This document shows positions 25,224 through 34,470 of a stretch of DNA of 64,000 nt, piece by piece. Under the pieces are notes generated by a model that was not told the DNA's origin, did no database searches, and saw only the letters and a program-made list of their open reading frames with translations. Every line of letters starts with the position of its first letter. Position 1 is the stretch's first letter. Location of the stretch: contig NZ_WHSB02000001.1 in the NCBI RefSeq assembly GCF_010994755.1, forward strand, positions 682,001-746,000. Direction: 5' to 3'. A program made the position numbers and the translations under genes. Source of the DNA: Shinella lacus (GTDB taxonomy: Bacteria; Pseudomonadota; Alphaproteobacteria; Rhizobiales; Rhizobiaceae).

Positions 25224-26057
25224 CTATTCCTTGACCGACCTACCGGTGCACAGGAGAGCATATACGTCCGACGCCGTCGTCTCGCGTCCGTAGTCGGCCA
25301 GTTGAAAGCTCTCCGCAAAGCGCGGCGCTTCGGCTTCACTGTTAAGCGCGGTCAGCGTCGTGAGCATGTCCGGGCTGGCATACATGAATTCCGCCCAGTT
25401 TTTCAGGATGAACGCGCGGCGCTCCTCCCAGCTCGATTCAGCGATCGTGTCGTTGCGCATGCCCCGCTCGTAGAGGGCGAATTCGTAGAACTGGCTGGCA
25501 TGTTCGTCGCACGCCCTCAGTTTCTGGTCGATAAATGGGTCCACCCCGACAACGACATCATGGCGATGAGCTTCGATAGCCCAGTGGTCGGTGATCTTGA
25601 GGCAGATGGGTGGCCCTGCAAGTGCGGGCAGACCGGGCACGACATTGGCATTGGCAAAGAACCCGGCGGCCTCGCGCACCGCACGCCCGGCCATGCGGTT
25701 GTCGGTATGGCCGGGACAATCGTCATGGAACGTAATGACGATATCGGCCTGCCACCGCCGCACCGATGCGATCAGGGCTTTGCGCAGGGCCGCGTCGGGC
25801 ATCAGTTCGCCGTCGTGGATATTGAGGATTTCGTAGTCCAGCACGCCCAGATGGCGCGCCGCGGCATAGGCCTCGTTCGCCCTTCGGCGGCGCAGGGGCT
25901 TGCGTGAAATCTGGTGATGTCCGGCATCGCCATTGGTCAGCGACAGGTACTTTACGGCCGCACCGGCGCGCGCCAGCCGGGCCGTCGTGCCGCCGGTGTA
26001 GAGCTCCGCCTCATCCGGATGCGCGACGACGACGATGACCTTGAGGGGATAAGACAT
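25224..26057 (-). CDS. PIG-L family deacetylase
   Basis: 277 residues. The zinc-binding signature VVAHPDEAELYTGGT sits at residues 11-25 (the H-P-D-E/D motif), with a second metal-ligand segment FHDDCPGHTDNRMAGR around residue 120. LmbE/PIG-L enzymes remove acetyl groups from GlcNAc conjugates or related amides. It follows the ROK regulator on the same strand after 82 bp, which suggests a sugar- or amino-sugar-linked role. The ATG at 26057 has CAGGAG upstream. The specific substrate is unknown. Confidence 0.85.
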   Translation of the reverse strand: MSYPLKVIVVVAHPDEAELYTGGTTARLARAGAAVKYLSLTNGDAGHHQISRKPLRRRRANEAYAAARHLGVLDYEILNIHDGELMPDAALRKALIASVRRWQADIVITFHDDCPGHTDNRMAGRAVREAAGFFANANVVPGLPALAGPPICLKITDHWAIEAHRHDVVVGVDPFIDQKLRACDEHASQFYEFALYERGMRNDTIAESSWEERRAFILKNWAEFMYASPDMLTTLTALNSEAEAPRFAESFQLADYGRETTASDVYALLCTGRSVKE

Positions 26058-26139
26058 TCTGAAACTCCTGGAAAATGAATGGGCGCAATGAACCGTTCCC
26101 AGTTCTCGCGGGCGATCGCTTGACTGACGAGGGGGATGT

Positions 26140-27327
26140 TTACGGCTGCCCGCGTGCGGCGCTGCCCCCGGAAAAAAGACGCTCGCGCGCATGGCGCAGC
26201 GCCAGCGCGACAGCACCGTCGCGCGCGCCGCTCTCCTTGACGGCGGAAGGAACGATCACCGGCAGGGAGACGATCAGCGGGCGGAGATTTTCGATGACAT
26301 GCTCCACCAGCGGCGCGCCGGCCGCCCTGCCCATGACGCCGCCCAGCACCACCATCTGTGGATCGAGAATTCCGATCGCACCGGCAAGGCCCGCCGTTAC
26401 CCGCTGCGCCAGTTCGGCAAAAAAACCGGGATGGTCGTGGGCTTTGGCAGCCCTGCGGATGGCGTCGACACAATCTGCGCCCGTCAAGCCGTAGCTCGCG
26501 GCCAGTTCCTCGATCGCGGACTGGCTAAGGAGATTCTCAAGCGGCGCGAGGCCATCGGGCTGCGAGCCGTCGGTCCGCCGCGCGACGACGATGCCGCCCA
26601 GTTCACCGGCTGCTCCGGTCGTACCGCGCAGGAGCTTGCCATCGATCACCACGCCCGCGCCGACCCCGTCGCCCATCCAGAACAGGATGAAGGACTGGAT
26701 GCCCCGCGCCACACCGGACGACATTTCCTCCAGGGCAGCCAGGTTGACATCGTTCTCGATCAACACATGGCCATGCCCGATCCATTCGCTGATGGCATCG
26801 GCGATATGGAAGCCCTCCCAGTTCGGAAGCTGCTGCCCCTTGCGGAGATTGCCGTGTTCGATGTCGACGATCCCCGGCAGGCCCACGACAAACTGGTCGA
26901 TCGCACCGGGTTGAACGGCGGCCTGCTGCGTCAGTTCCTCGACGACGTTGAACAGCCGGTCATGCGCATCGTAGCGTTCGTCCGGCTCGCAGGCACGGTA
27001 GGCCGTAGCAATGGTTTTGCCTGTCAAATCGGCCAGCGCGGCATTGATGCCGTGGCGCGTGACATCGATGCCGACGACGAAGCTCGATGTCGGCTCGATC
27101 GACCAGAGGCCGGCCTTCGGGCCGGATGTGCCGGCCTTTTCACCGTCCCGGTAGATCAGCCCGGCCGCCTCTAGGCGCCGCAGCAACTCGAACATTGCCG
27201 GCTTCGAAAGGCCGGTGAAGGCTTCGAGTTCCGTACGGGTCAATGGACCCGCCGAAAGCAGCCTTTCCAGCACGGCTTTTTCGTTGAGCGTTCGCAACAC
27301 GCGGGGGCTGCCGGCAAGAACATCCAT
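26140..27327 (-). CDS. ROK-family transcriptional regulator lacking the zinc motif
   Basis: 395 residues: an N-terminal winged HTH (ERLLSAGPLTRTELEAFTGL, SKPAMFELLRRLEAAGL) followed by the ROK kinase-like fold (FVVGIDVTRHGINAALADL, ENDVNLAALEE, GVVIDGKLLRGTTGAAGELG). The CxCGxxGCxE zinc-binding motif that normally follows the GAAGELG segment is missing; the region reads VVARRTDGSQPDG. It is divergent from the Dpp-type transporter operon, so that operon and the PIG-L gene behind it are its likely targets. The GTG at 27333 is an alternative start. Confidence 0.85.
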   Translation of the reverse strand: MDVLAGSPRVLRTLNEKAVLERLLSAGPLTRTELEAFTGLSKPAMFELLRRLEAAGLIYRDGEKAGTSGPKAGLWSIEPTSSFVVGIDVTRHGINAALADLTGKTIATAYRACEPDERYDAHDRLFNVVEELTQQAAVQPGAIDQFVVGLPGIVDIEHGNLRKGQQLPNWEGFHIADAISEWIGHGHVLIENDVNLAALEEMSSGVARGIQSFILFWMGDGVGAGVVIDGKLLRGTTGAAGELGGIVVARRTDGSQPDGLAPLENLLSQSAIEELAASYGLTGADCVDAIRRAAKAHDHPGFFAELAQRVTAGLAGAIGILDPQMVVLGGVMGRAAGAPLVEHVIENLRPLIVSLPVIVPSAVKESGARDGAVALALRHARERLFSGGSAARGQP

Positions 27328-27491
27328 TTTCACACAAACCGTCTGGTAACTTTCCTAACAGTCTGATACGACTCCCCTTGCGAGGTTGTCAAGGCACCTT
27401 CCGGCCCTCGGCGACACGCCCGACTGATACCCATTTTCAAGAAATGGCTCCGCTTACGGATGTATAGCGGAGGGTGTATTCGCGTTTTATT

Positions 27492-27504
27492 TGCAATAAT
27501 TGCA
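27492..27504. promoter_or_regulatory. Palindrome in the ROK/transporter divergent region
   Basis: TGCAAT-A-ATTGCA is a perfect 13-bp palindrome in an AT-rich part of the 341-bp intergenic region 27328-27668. It resembles the AT-rich palindromes bound by ROK repressors and lies just upstream of a TTGACA box. No gene is seen in the remainder of this region. Confidence 0.45.
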
Positions 27505-27529
27505 TACAAAAAAATTATACAAAGTAGCG

Positions 27530-27558
27530 TTGACATTTCATACATTCCTCATGACACT
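27530..27558 (+). promoter_or_regulatory. Sigma-70-like promoter candidate for the Dpp-type operon
   Basis: TTGACA at 27530-27535 is followed after 17 bases by a weak -10 (GACACT, 27553-27558). It lies about 110 bp upstream of the binding-protein gene, leaving a leader of roughly 100 bases that ends in the strong AGGAGGTG ribosome binding site at 27658-27665. Confidence 0.35.
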
Positions 27559-27668
27559 AAATTGTGAACTGGCGCTGAACGCATACGGCAGCCCATTCAC
27601 ACCGCGATGCGGGCAAACACAAAAACCGGGAACGTCAAGACAGACTAACTGTCAAACAGGAGGTGGGA

Positions 27669-29246
27669 ATGTTGACTATAAAATCAGCAGCGATGGCGCT
27701 TGCGCTCACGACAGCGATGGCGGCACCCGCTATCGCCGCCACGATGCGGTGGGCGCCTCAGCGCGACATCGTATCCATGGACCCTTATTCGTACGGGGAT
27801 ACGTTCACGCTCTCCGTTCTGAACCACGTCTATGAAGGCCTCGTTCGCTATGACGCGACGTTGCAGATCGAGCCGGCTTTGGCCGAAAAATGGGAAGTCG
27901 TCAGCCCGACGGTCTGGCGGTTTCATCTGCGCAAGGGTGTGAAGTTCCACGATGGCGCGGACTTCACCGCCGACGACGTGCTTGCCTCGCTGAAGCGGGT
28001 GAGCGACCAGACGTCGCCCCTTCGCGGAAACCTGCCGGCCTATGTGAGTTCGGAAAAGATCGACGACCATACCGTCGATATCCATGTCACCGAAAACTAT
28101 CCGCTGCTTTTGAACGACCTCACCAACATCCACATTTTCGACCAGGGCTGGCTGGTGACCAACAAGGCGGAGGCACCCACCGACGTGGCCAAGGGCGTCG
28201 AGGGCTATGCCACCAGCCACGCAAACGGCACCGGCCCGTTCAAGTTCATTTCTCGCAAGCCGGACGTGGAGACCGTCTTCGACGTCAACCCGGATTGGTG
28301 GGATAAGCGGCAGCACAATATCGACCGCATCGTCATGACGCCGATCACCTCTCCGGCGACGCGCGTGGCCGCCCTGATCTCGGGCGAGATCGACTTCACG
28401 AACCAGGCGCCGCTGCAGGATATTCCGCGCTTGCAGGCATCGTCGAACGTCAAGGTGCTCTCGAACAACGAACTGCGCACGATCTTCCTGGTCATGAACC
28501 AGTCTCCCAAGGCGTTCGAATCCGATGTCACGGACAAGAACCCGTTGCAGGACATCAAGGTGCGCCAGGCGCTGTATCACGCGATCGATGCGGACGCGAT
28601 CCAGAAGGTCGTCATGAGCGGCCTGTCGCGCACCACCGGCTCGCTGGTCGCTCCGGCCATTCCCGGCTACGTGCCCGACCTCGACAAACGCCTGAGCTAC
28701 GACCCCGACAAGGCCAAGGCGCTGCTCGCGGAAGCCGGCTATCCGAACGGCTTCTCGTTTTCCTTCCTGTGCAGAAACACGGAATTCGTGAACGAGGAGC
28801 AGATCTGCCAGGCGGTCTCCGCCATGTGGGCGCGCGTCGGCCTTCGGCCCAACCTCAATGTGGGACCGACAACCATCCAGGATGCCAAGTTCGACACGCT
28901 GCAATTCGACGTCGGCACGCTTGGCTGGGCCAATGAACCGATGCTCGACAGCTACTCCATCCTGGTCCAGGTCGTCCATTCCAAGACGGGCAATGCCGGC
29001 GTCTTCAACTGGGGCGCATGGAAGGACACAGAGATCGACGGGCTGATCGACGAGGCCGGCCGCACCATCGACCGCACCGCCCGGCTCGCGCTTCAGTCGA
29101 AGGCGCTGCAACGCGCCAACGACCTTTCGATGTTCATTCCCGTTCACCAGCAGCCCATGGCCTGGGCGGTCGGGTCCAACGTCAAGGATGTGCTTCAGCT
29201 GTCCGACAACAAGGCGCGTCACTGGCTGACCCACATGGCCGACTAG
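27669..29246 (+). CDS. ABC transporter substrate-binding protein (peptide/opine/nickel family 5)
   Basis: 525 residues with signal peptide (MLTIKSAAMALALTTAMAAP, cleaved near AIAA). The family-5 hallmarks are SMDPYSYGD, NHVYEGLVRYDATLQIEPALA, WRFHLRKGVKFHDGADFTADDV and a long two-lobed body. Such proteins deliver peptides, glutathione, opines or other amides to Dpp-type permeases. The ATG at 27669 lies behind a near-perfect Shine-Dalgarno sequence. It is the first gene of an operon that continues with two permeases, two ATPases and two amidohydrolases; a stem-loop follows it. Confidence 0.9.
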   Translation: MLTIKSAAMALALTTAMAAPAIAATMRWAPQRDIVSMDPYSYGDTFTLSVLNHVYEGLVRYDATLQIEPALAEKWEVVSPTVWRFHLRKGVKFHDGADFTADDVLASLKRVSDQTSPLRGNLPAYVSSEKIDDHTVDIHVTENYPLLLNDLTNIHIFDQGWLVTNKAEAPTDVAKGVEGYATSHANGTGPFKFISRKPDVETVFDVNPDWWDKRQHNIDRIVMTPITSPATRVAALISGEIDFTNQAPLQDIPRLQASSNVKVLSNNELRTIFLVMNQSPKAFESDVTDKNPLQDIKVRQALYHAIDADAIQKVVMSGLSRTTGSLVAPAIPGYVPDLDKRLSYDPDKAKALLAEAGYPNGFSFSFLCRNTEFVNEEQICQAVSAMWARVGLRPNLNVGPTTIQDAKFDTLQFDVGTLGWANEPMLDSYSILVQVVHSKTGNAGVFNWGAWKDTEIDGLIDEAGRTIDRTARLALQSKALQRANDLSMFIPVHQQPMAWAVGSNVKDVLQLSDNKARHWLTHMAD

Positions 29247-29254
29247 CGCCCTGA

Positions 29255-29290
29255 CCACGCCGCCGCGTGCCGTTGCCCGCGGCGGCGTGG
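29255..29290 (+). terminator. Strong stem-loop between binding protein and permease genes
   Basis: A perfect 13-bp inverted repeat (CCACGCCGCCGCG and complement) with a 10-base loop lies 9 bp past the binding-protein stop, with no T tract. Such intercistronic hairpins usually protect the upstream mRNA or partly terminate, so that the binding protein is made in excess over the permeases. Confidence 0.6.
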
Positions 29291-29320
29291 ACATCATGCA
29301 ATTACATCGGGAAATCACGG

Positions 29321-30310
29321 ATGTTGCTTCTCGTCCTCAAGCGACTGGCCAATGCCGTCGTCGTCCTCCTTTTCGTGGCCCTGCTCGCCTTCACGATCTT
29401 CAAGTTCCTCGGCGATCCGGTGCAGTTGATGCTGAACCCGCAGGCGACGCAGGAAGAGCGCGATGCGCTCACGCAGCGCCTCGGCCTGAACGATCCGGTG
29501 CCGGTGCAGTTCGTCAAATTCGTCGCCAATGCCGTTCAGGGCGACTTCGGCATGAGCTACCGAAACCAGCTGCCCGTTATGGGGGTGATTGCGGAGCGCT
29601 TCCCCGCGACGTTCGAGCTTGTGATGGTGTCCTCCATCGCCGCCCTGCTCATCGGGTTGCCGCTTGGCGTCTTCGCGGCGATCAATGGCGGCTCCTTCAT
29701 GGTCCGCGTGGCGCATATCATCTCGATGATCGGCGTATCGGTGCCCGCCTTCGTGATCGGCATATTGCTGATTCTCGCCTTCTCCATCGAGCTTCAGGTC
29801 CTGCCCGCCTTCGGGCGAGGCGAGGTGGTCGATCTCGGCTTCTGGACGACGGGGCTGCTGACGAGCAGCGGGCGCTATGCCCTGATCATGCCGGCAATCT
29901 CGCTCGCCCTGTTCCAGATCTCCTTCATCATGCGACTGGTGACGTCGGAAATGCTCGAAGTCCTTCGAACGGATTTCATCCGCTTCGCAAGGGCACGCGG
30001 ATTGCGGGCACGCGCCATCTATTTCCGCCATGGCCTGCGCAACTGTCTGATGCCCGTGGTCACCATCACGGGCATGCTGATCGGCGACCTGATCGCGTTC
30101 GCGCTCGTCACCGAGATCGTCTTCCAGTGGCCGGGAATGGGTTTCCTCTTCGTGCAATCGGTCCAGTACGTCGATATCCCGGTGATGGCGGCATACCTCA
30201 TGATCGTCTGCTGCATCTTCATCCTGATCAATCTCATCACCGACCTGATCTATGTCGTTGTCGATCCGCGCATGGGCGCCACGGCGATTGGAGGCAGCAA
30301 TGTCCGTTGA
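29321..30310 (+). CDS. ABC transporter permease, DppB type
   Basis: 329 residues with six membrane segments and the DppB N-terminal helix (LLVLKRLANAVVVLLFVALL) followed by a long periplasmic loop (DPVQLMLNPQATQEERDAL, then LGLNDPVPVQF). The EAA coupling loop FARARGLRARAIYFRHGLRN near residue 225 contacts the ATPases. The ATG at 29321 follows the stem-loop; the stop overlaps the next permease by 11 bp. Confidence 0.9.
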   Translation: MLLLVLKRLANAVVVLLFVALLAFTIFKFLGDPVQLMLNPQATQEERDALTQRLGLNDPVPVQFVKFVANAVQGDFGMSYRNQLPVMGVIAERFPATFELVMVSSIAALLIGLPLGVFAAINGGSFMVRVAHIISMIGVSVPAFVIGILLILAFSIELQVLPAFGRGEVVDLGFWTTGLLTSSGRYALIMPAISLALFQISFIMRLVTSEMLEVLRTDFIRFARARGLRARAIYFRHGLRNCLMPVVTITGMLIGDLIAFALVTEIVFQWPGMGFLFVQSVQYVDIPVMAAYLMIVCCIFILINLITDLIYVVVDPRMGATAIGGSNVR

Positions 30311-31247
30311 ACCCAAGGTCGAACGCGAGACCCTCCGCGTCCATTTCGCACGGCTGTGGGATTCCGATCTCGCCTGGAATTTTCGCAACAGCCCGTTGGC
30401 CGTGGTGTCGGCAACGGTTCTCCTGGTCATCGCCTTCACGTCGATCTTCGCCGGCGTGCTGATGCCGCAGAACCCGTTCGACATCATGCAGCTCTTCCTG
30501 GACAAGGCGAACCTCCCGCCCGTCTGGTCGGAAGGCGGGGCGATGCCCTATGTGCTGGGCACCGACATGCAGGGCCGGGACGTTCTTTCGGCCATCGTCT
30601 ACGGATCGCGCATCTCGCTTGTCATCGGCGTGGCCAGTGTCGCCGTGTCGATGACGATCGGCGTGCTCGTCGGGCTTCTGGCCGGCTATATCGGCGGCGC
30701 GCTCGACAACTTTCTGATGCGGCTTGCCGATGCCGTCATGTCGATCCCGACACTGCTTGTCGCCATCCTCGTCAGCGCGATCTTTCGCGGGCTGCTGCCG
30801 GTCGAATACCGCGACACTTTCGCACCGCTGATCCTCGTGCTCGCCCTCTCGCTCACCAGTTGGGTGGTCTATGCACGCATGGTGCGCGCGGTAACGATGG
30901 TCGAGGCGCGCAAGGAATATGTCATGGCCGCCCGCATCATCAACGTGCCGCGGCGGCGCATCATCCTCAAGCACATCCTGCCGAATGTCATGACGCCGGC
31001 TCTGGTGACGGGAACGCTCAACCTCGGGCTGGCGATCCTCGCCGAAGCGACGCTGTCGTTTCTCGGCGTGGGCATGCCCAGCGCGCAGCCGTCGCTTGGA
31101 ACGCTGATCCGGCTGGGAAACCAGTACTTCTTCTCGGGCACCTGGTGGATCGTGCTGTTCCCCGCCCTTCAACTGACGCTGATCATCCTCGCCGTCAATC
31201 TGCTCGGCGACTGGCTGCGCGACGCTCTCAACCCGAAATTGAAATAG
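30300..31247 (+). CDS. ABC transporter permease, DppC type
   Basis: 315 residues, six membrane segments. LGTDMQGRDVLSAIVYGSRISL is the DppC-family signature after the first helix and AARIINVPRRRIILKHILPN is the EAA loop near residue 220. It pairs with the DppB-type protein upstream. The ATG overlaps the upstream gene, and the next gene begins 7 bp after the stop, so the operon is tight. Confidence 0.9.
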   Translation: MSVEPKVERETLRVHFARLWDSDLAWNFRNSPLAVVSATVLLVIAFTSIFAGVLMPQNPFDIMQLFLDKANLPPVWSEGGAMPYVLGTDMQGRDVLSAIVYGSRISLVIGVASVAVSMTIGVLVGLLAGYIGGALDNFLMRLADAVMSIPTLLVAILVSAIFRGLLPVEYRDTFAPLILVLALSLTSWVVYARMVRAVTMVEARKEYVMAARIINVPRRRIILKHILPNVMTPALVTGTLNLGLAILAEATLSFLGVGMPSAQPSLGTLIRLGNQYFFSGTWWIVLFPALQLTLIILAVNLLGDWLRDALNPKLK

Positions 31248-31254
31248 GCTCGAT

Positions 31255-32445
31255 ATGTTTGACCTCGTACTTTCTAACGTCCGCGTGGACAGAGCGATCA
31301 CCGACGTCGGCATCAGCAACGGCCGCATTGCAGCTATCGCGCCGGGCCTGGACCACACCGGCGCCGTCGTCGAGGACTGCGACCACGCGCTCCTGCTGCC
31401 CGGACTCGTCGAGGCGCATACCCATCTCGACAAGACACTTCTCGGCATGGACTGGGTGGAAAACACACTCGGCCCGGAAATCCGCGAAAAGATAGACAAC
31501 GAGCGGCAGATGAAGCGGGTCGTCGGGCTCGATGCCGCACGGCAGTCCGCGCGCCAGGTGGTCATGTCCATCGCCAAGGGCTCGACGGCAATCCGCAGCC
31601 ATGTCGATATCGACACCGAAAACGGGCTTGCAGACTTCGAAGGCGTGAGCGCGACGCGCAGCCGATACAGCGATGTCATCGACATCGACATCGTCGCCTT
31701 CCCGCAATCGGGCCTCGTGAGCCGCAAGGGCACGGCGGAATTGATGGACGAAGCCCTCCGGCAGGGGGCGGACGTGGTGGGCGGGCTCGATCCCTGCTCG
31801 ATCGACCACGACCCGAAAGGCCATCTCGACCTGGTGTTCGACCTGGCTGTCAAACATGCAAAGCCCATCGACATCCACCTGCATGAGCCGGGCGAACTCG
31901 GCATGTTTTCCTTCAGGATGATCCTTGAGCGCACGCGGGCGCACGGCCTTTCCGGCAAGGTCACCGTCAGCCACGCTTTCTCGCTCGGCGCAAACGACTA
32001 TCTCGGCATTTCGCGCCTGCTCGATGAGATCGCCGCCGCCGGCGTCGCGCTGATGTCGACCGGCCCCTCCATGGTTCCCGTGCCGCCGCTCATCCGGGCG
32101 CTGGATGCCGGCATCACGGTCTGTTCGGGCACCGACGGCATGCGCGACCTCTGGGCGCCCTTCGGCAACGCCGACATGCTGGAACGCGCGCAAATCCTCA
32201 GCCAGCGCAACAATCTTAGCCAGGATATCGAGATCGAGCGGGCCGTCGATGTGTGCACCTACGGCGGTGCGAAGGTCATGGGACTGGCCGATTACGGTCT
32301 TGCCGTGGGCGCCTTCGCGGATCTCGTCGTCGTCGCCGGCCGCAATGTCACGGAAGCCGTCGTGACGCTTCCGCCCCGAAAGCTGGTGCTGAAACGCGGT
32401 CGCGTGGTGGCGCGCGACGGCCAGGCCCTGGTGGAGGCGCCTTGA
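31255..32445 (+). CDS. Amidohydrolase, cytosine-deaminase-like
   Basis: 396 residues of TIM-barrel amidohydrolase fold. The metal site is complete: LLPGLVEAHTHLDK (HxH at 55-57), DIHLHEPGE, VSHAFSLG and CSGTDGMRD. The HTHLDK form and the IDHDPKGHLDLVFDLA segment place it with the cytosine deaminase/AtzC (isopropylammelide hydrolase) group, which deaminates or hydrolyses amides of heterocycles. It is embedded between permease and ATPase genes and its stop overlaps the next ATG, so it probably acts on the imported compound. Confidence 0.85.
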   Translation: MFDLVLSNVRVDRAITDVGISNGRIAAIAPGLDHTGAVVEDCDHALLLPGLVEAHTHLDKTLLGMDWVENTLGPEIREKIDNERQMKRVVGLDAARQSARQVVMSIAKGSTAIRSHVDIDTENGLADFEGVSATRSRYSDVIDIDIVAFPQSGLVSRKGTAELMDEALRQGADVVGGLDPCSIDHDPKGHLDLVFDLAVKHAKPIDIHLHEPGELGMFSFRMILERTRAHGLSGKVTVSHAFSLGANDYLGISRLLDEIAAAGVALMSTGPSMVPVPPLIRALDAGITVCSGTDGMRDLWAPFGNADMLERAQILSQRNNLSQDIEIERAVDVCTYGGAKVMGLADYGLAVGAFADLVVVAGRNVTEAVVTLPPRKLVLKRGRVVARDGQALVEAP

Positions 32446-33485
32446 TGCTTGTCGATCTCGAAAGGCCAGGCGGCAATCCCATGACGAACACAACGACGGA
32501 CCGACCCGATCCCTCCCCTCTTCTCAGCGTGCGCGACCTCAGCATCGACTTCGTCACGCGACGCGGCAGCGTGCGCGCGCTGGACCGGGTCAGTTTCGAT
32601 ATGGTGCCGGGCGAAATACTCGGTTTGGTCGGAGAATCCGGCGCCGGCAAATCCCTGTCGGGCAATGCCATCATCGGCCTGATTGACCCGCCGGGACGGA
32701 TCGCCGAGGGCCAGATCTCGCTCGATGGCCGGCGCATCGACACGCTCGCGCCGCGCGACATGCGCAAGCTTCGTGGCCGCTCGATCGCGGCTATCTTCCA
32801 GGATCCGCTGACCTCCCTCGATCCGCTCATGCGCATCGGCGACCAGATCACGGAGACGATCCTCACGCATCTGCCGGTGAACCGCCGCCAGGCGCGGCAG
32901 CGCGCACTCGACCTGCTGCGGGCAGTCGGCATTCCGGCACCGGAGCTGCGCATCGATCACTATCCGCACCAGTTCTCTGGCGGCATGCGCCAGCGCGTCG
33001 TGATCGCTCTTGCACTTTGTGCCGATCCCAAGCTGATCATCGCGGACGAGCCGACAACTGCTCTCGATGTCTCGATCCAGGCCCAGATCATATCCTTGCT
33101 GAAGACCATGTGCCGCGAGCACCAGACGGCGATTTTGCTGGTCACGCACGACATGGGCGTCATCGCGGAAGCGGCGGACCGCGTGGCGGTGATGTATGCC
33201 GGGCGCCTGGTGGAAATCGGCCCGGTCGAAGAGGTGCTGAGGGCACCCAAACACGTCTACACCGCCGGATTGATCGGCTCGATCCCCAGCCTCAATCGCC
33301 GGCGCGAGCGGCTGGTGCAGATCGATGGCGCCATGCCCCGGCCGGGTTCGGTCCCGTCCGGCTGTCCCTTCGCGCCCCGCTGCCCGAAACGCATCGACAA
33401 ATGCGCCGAGCGCCCGGAACTCTTGCCCATCGGCAACAGTCAGGCGGCCTGCTGGCGCGCAGGAGAAGGACATTCCTATGCATGA
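32445..33485 (+). CDS. ABC transporter ATP-binding protein, DppD type
   Basis: 346 residues. Walker A GESGAGKS, Q-loop AAIFQDPLTSLDP, signature FSGGMRQRV, Walker B LIIADEPTTALD and switch VTHDM are all present, plus the C-terminal oligopeptide extension with the cysteine motif CPFAPRCPKRIDKC. The ATG at 32445 overlaps the amidohydrolase stop and follows GGAGG; a second ATG at 32481 is possible. It energises the DppB/C-type permeases together with the next gene. Confidence 0.9.
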   Translation: MLVDLERPGGNPMTNTTTDRPDPSPLLSVRDLSIDFVTRRGSVRALDRVSFDMVPGEILGLVGESGAGKSLSGNAIIGLIDPPGRIAEGQISLDGRRIDTLAPRDMRKLRGRSIAAIFQDPLTSLDPLMRIGDQITETILTHLPVNRRQARQRALDLLRAVGIPAPELRIDHYPHQFSGGMRQRVVIALALCADPKLIIADEPTTALDVSIQAQIISLLKTMCREHQTAILLVTHDMGVIAEAADRVAVMYAGRLVEIGPVEEVLRAPKHVYTAGLIGSIPSLNRRRERLVQIDGAMPRPGSVPSGCPFAPRCPKRIDKCAERPELLPIGNSQAACWRAGEGHSYA

Positions 33486-34449
33486 CGACATCGCCCTTAA
33501 AGCCTCGGACTTGGCCCTCTGGTTCGATGCCTCGGAGCCATGGCTGGTCCGCATGCTGGGACGCAAGCCCAAGCGCACCCTGAAGGCGGTCGACGGGGTC
33601 AGCTTTGCCGTTCCGCGCGGCAGCACATTCGCGATCGTCGGGGAAAGCGGCTGCGGCAAGTCCACCATCGCGCGCCTTGCGGTCGGGCTTTACACACCGA
33701 CCAACGGCAGCCTGACCTATTCCGGCGGCGCAGGCTCGGGCGGTCGCATGCGCGTCCAGATGATCTTCCAGGACCCCTATGCGAGCCTCAATCCACGCTG
33801 GCGGGTCAAGGACATCATCGCCGAGCCGATCCGTGAGCTTGGAATCCGGAAGGGTGCTGCGATCGGAAAGCGCGTCGACGAACTACTCGGTCTCGTGGGT
33901 CTGATGCGCGGCGACGGCGAAAAATATCCGCATGCGTTTTCCGGTGGCCAGCGGCAGCGCATTTCCATCGCAAGGGCGCTTGCGACCGAGCCGGAATTCC
34001 TGGTCTGCGACGAGCCCACCTCGGCGCTCGATGTCTCCGTCCAAGCGCAGATCCTGAACCTGATGAAGGAAATCCAAGGCCAGTTTCATCTTACCTATAT
34101 GTTCATTAGCCACAATCTCGCGGTGGTGCGGCATGCCTCCGACCATATCGCCGTGATGTATCTTGGCGGCATCGTGGAGCAGGCGCCGACCGAGCAGCTG
34201 TTCCGCAATCCGCGCCATCCCTATACCCGACTGCTGATCGACACGATCCCCGATCTGGAGGCTCCGAACCGGCAACGCAAACAGCTTGCCGGCGAGGTGC
34301 CAAGCCCCCTCGACCCTCCCTCGGGATGCCGCTTCCATCCCCGCTGCCCGCAGGCCCAGGACATCTGCAAACGGGTCGCGCCCGCCCTGGAGGAGCAGAA
34401 CGGTCGCCGGGTGGCCTGCCATTTTCCGCTCCAGCCGGCAACGCCCTGA
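33478..34449 (+). CDS. ABC transporter ATP-binding protein, DppF type
   Basis: 323 residues. Walker A GESGCGKST, Q-loop QMIFQDPYASLNP, signature FSGGQRQRIS, Walker B FLVCDEPTSALD, H-switch FISHNL and the C-terminal CRFHPRCPQAQDIC cluster. The extra N-terminal WLVRMLGRKPKRTLKAVDG segment is typical of DppF. It overlaps the DppD gene by 8 bp and follows a GGAGAAGG site. Confidence 0.9.
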   Translation: MHDDIALKASDLALWFDASEPWLVRMLGRKPKRTLKAVDGVSFAVPRGSTFAIVGESGCGKSTIARLAVGLYTPTNGSLTYSGGAGSGGRMRVQMIFQDPYASLNPRWRVKDIIAEPIRELGIRKGAAIGKRVDELLGLVGLMRGDGEKYPHAFSGGQRQRISIARALATEPEFLVCDEPTSALDVSVQAQILNLMKEIQGQFHLTYMFISHNLAVVRHASDHIAVMYLGGIVEQAPTEQLFRNPRHPYTRLLIDTIPDLEAPNRQRKQLAGEVPSPLDPPSGCRFHPRCPQAQDICKRVAPALEEQNGRRVACHFPLQPATP

Positions 34450-34470
34450 TCTCATCGAAGGAACATGAAC

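Noticed and set aside
30237..31964. Minus-strand frame of about 575 codons
   Set aside because: Antisense to the DppC-type permease and the amidohydrolase, both with intact signatures.
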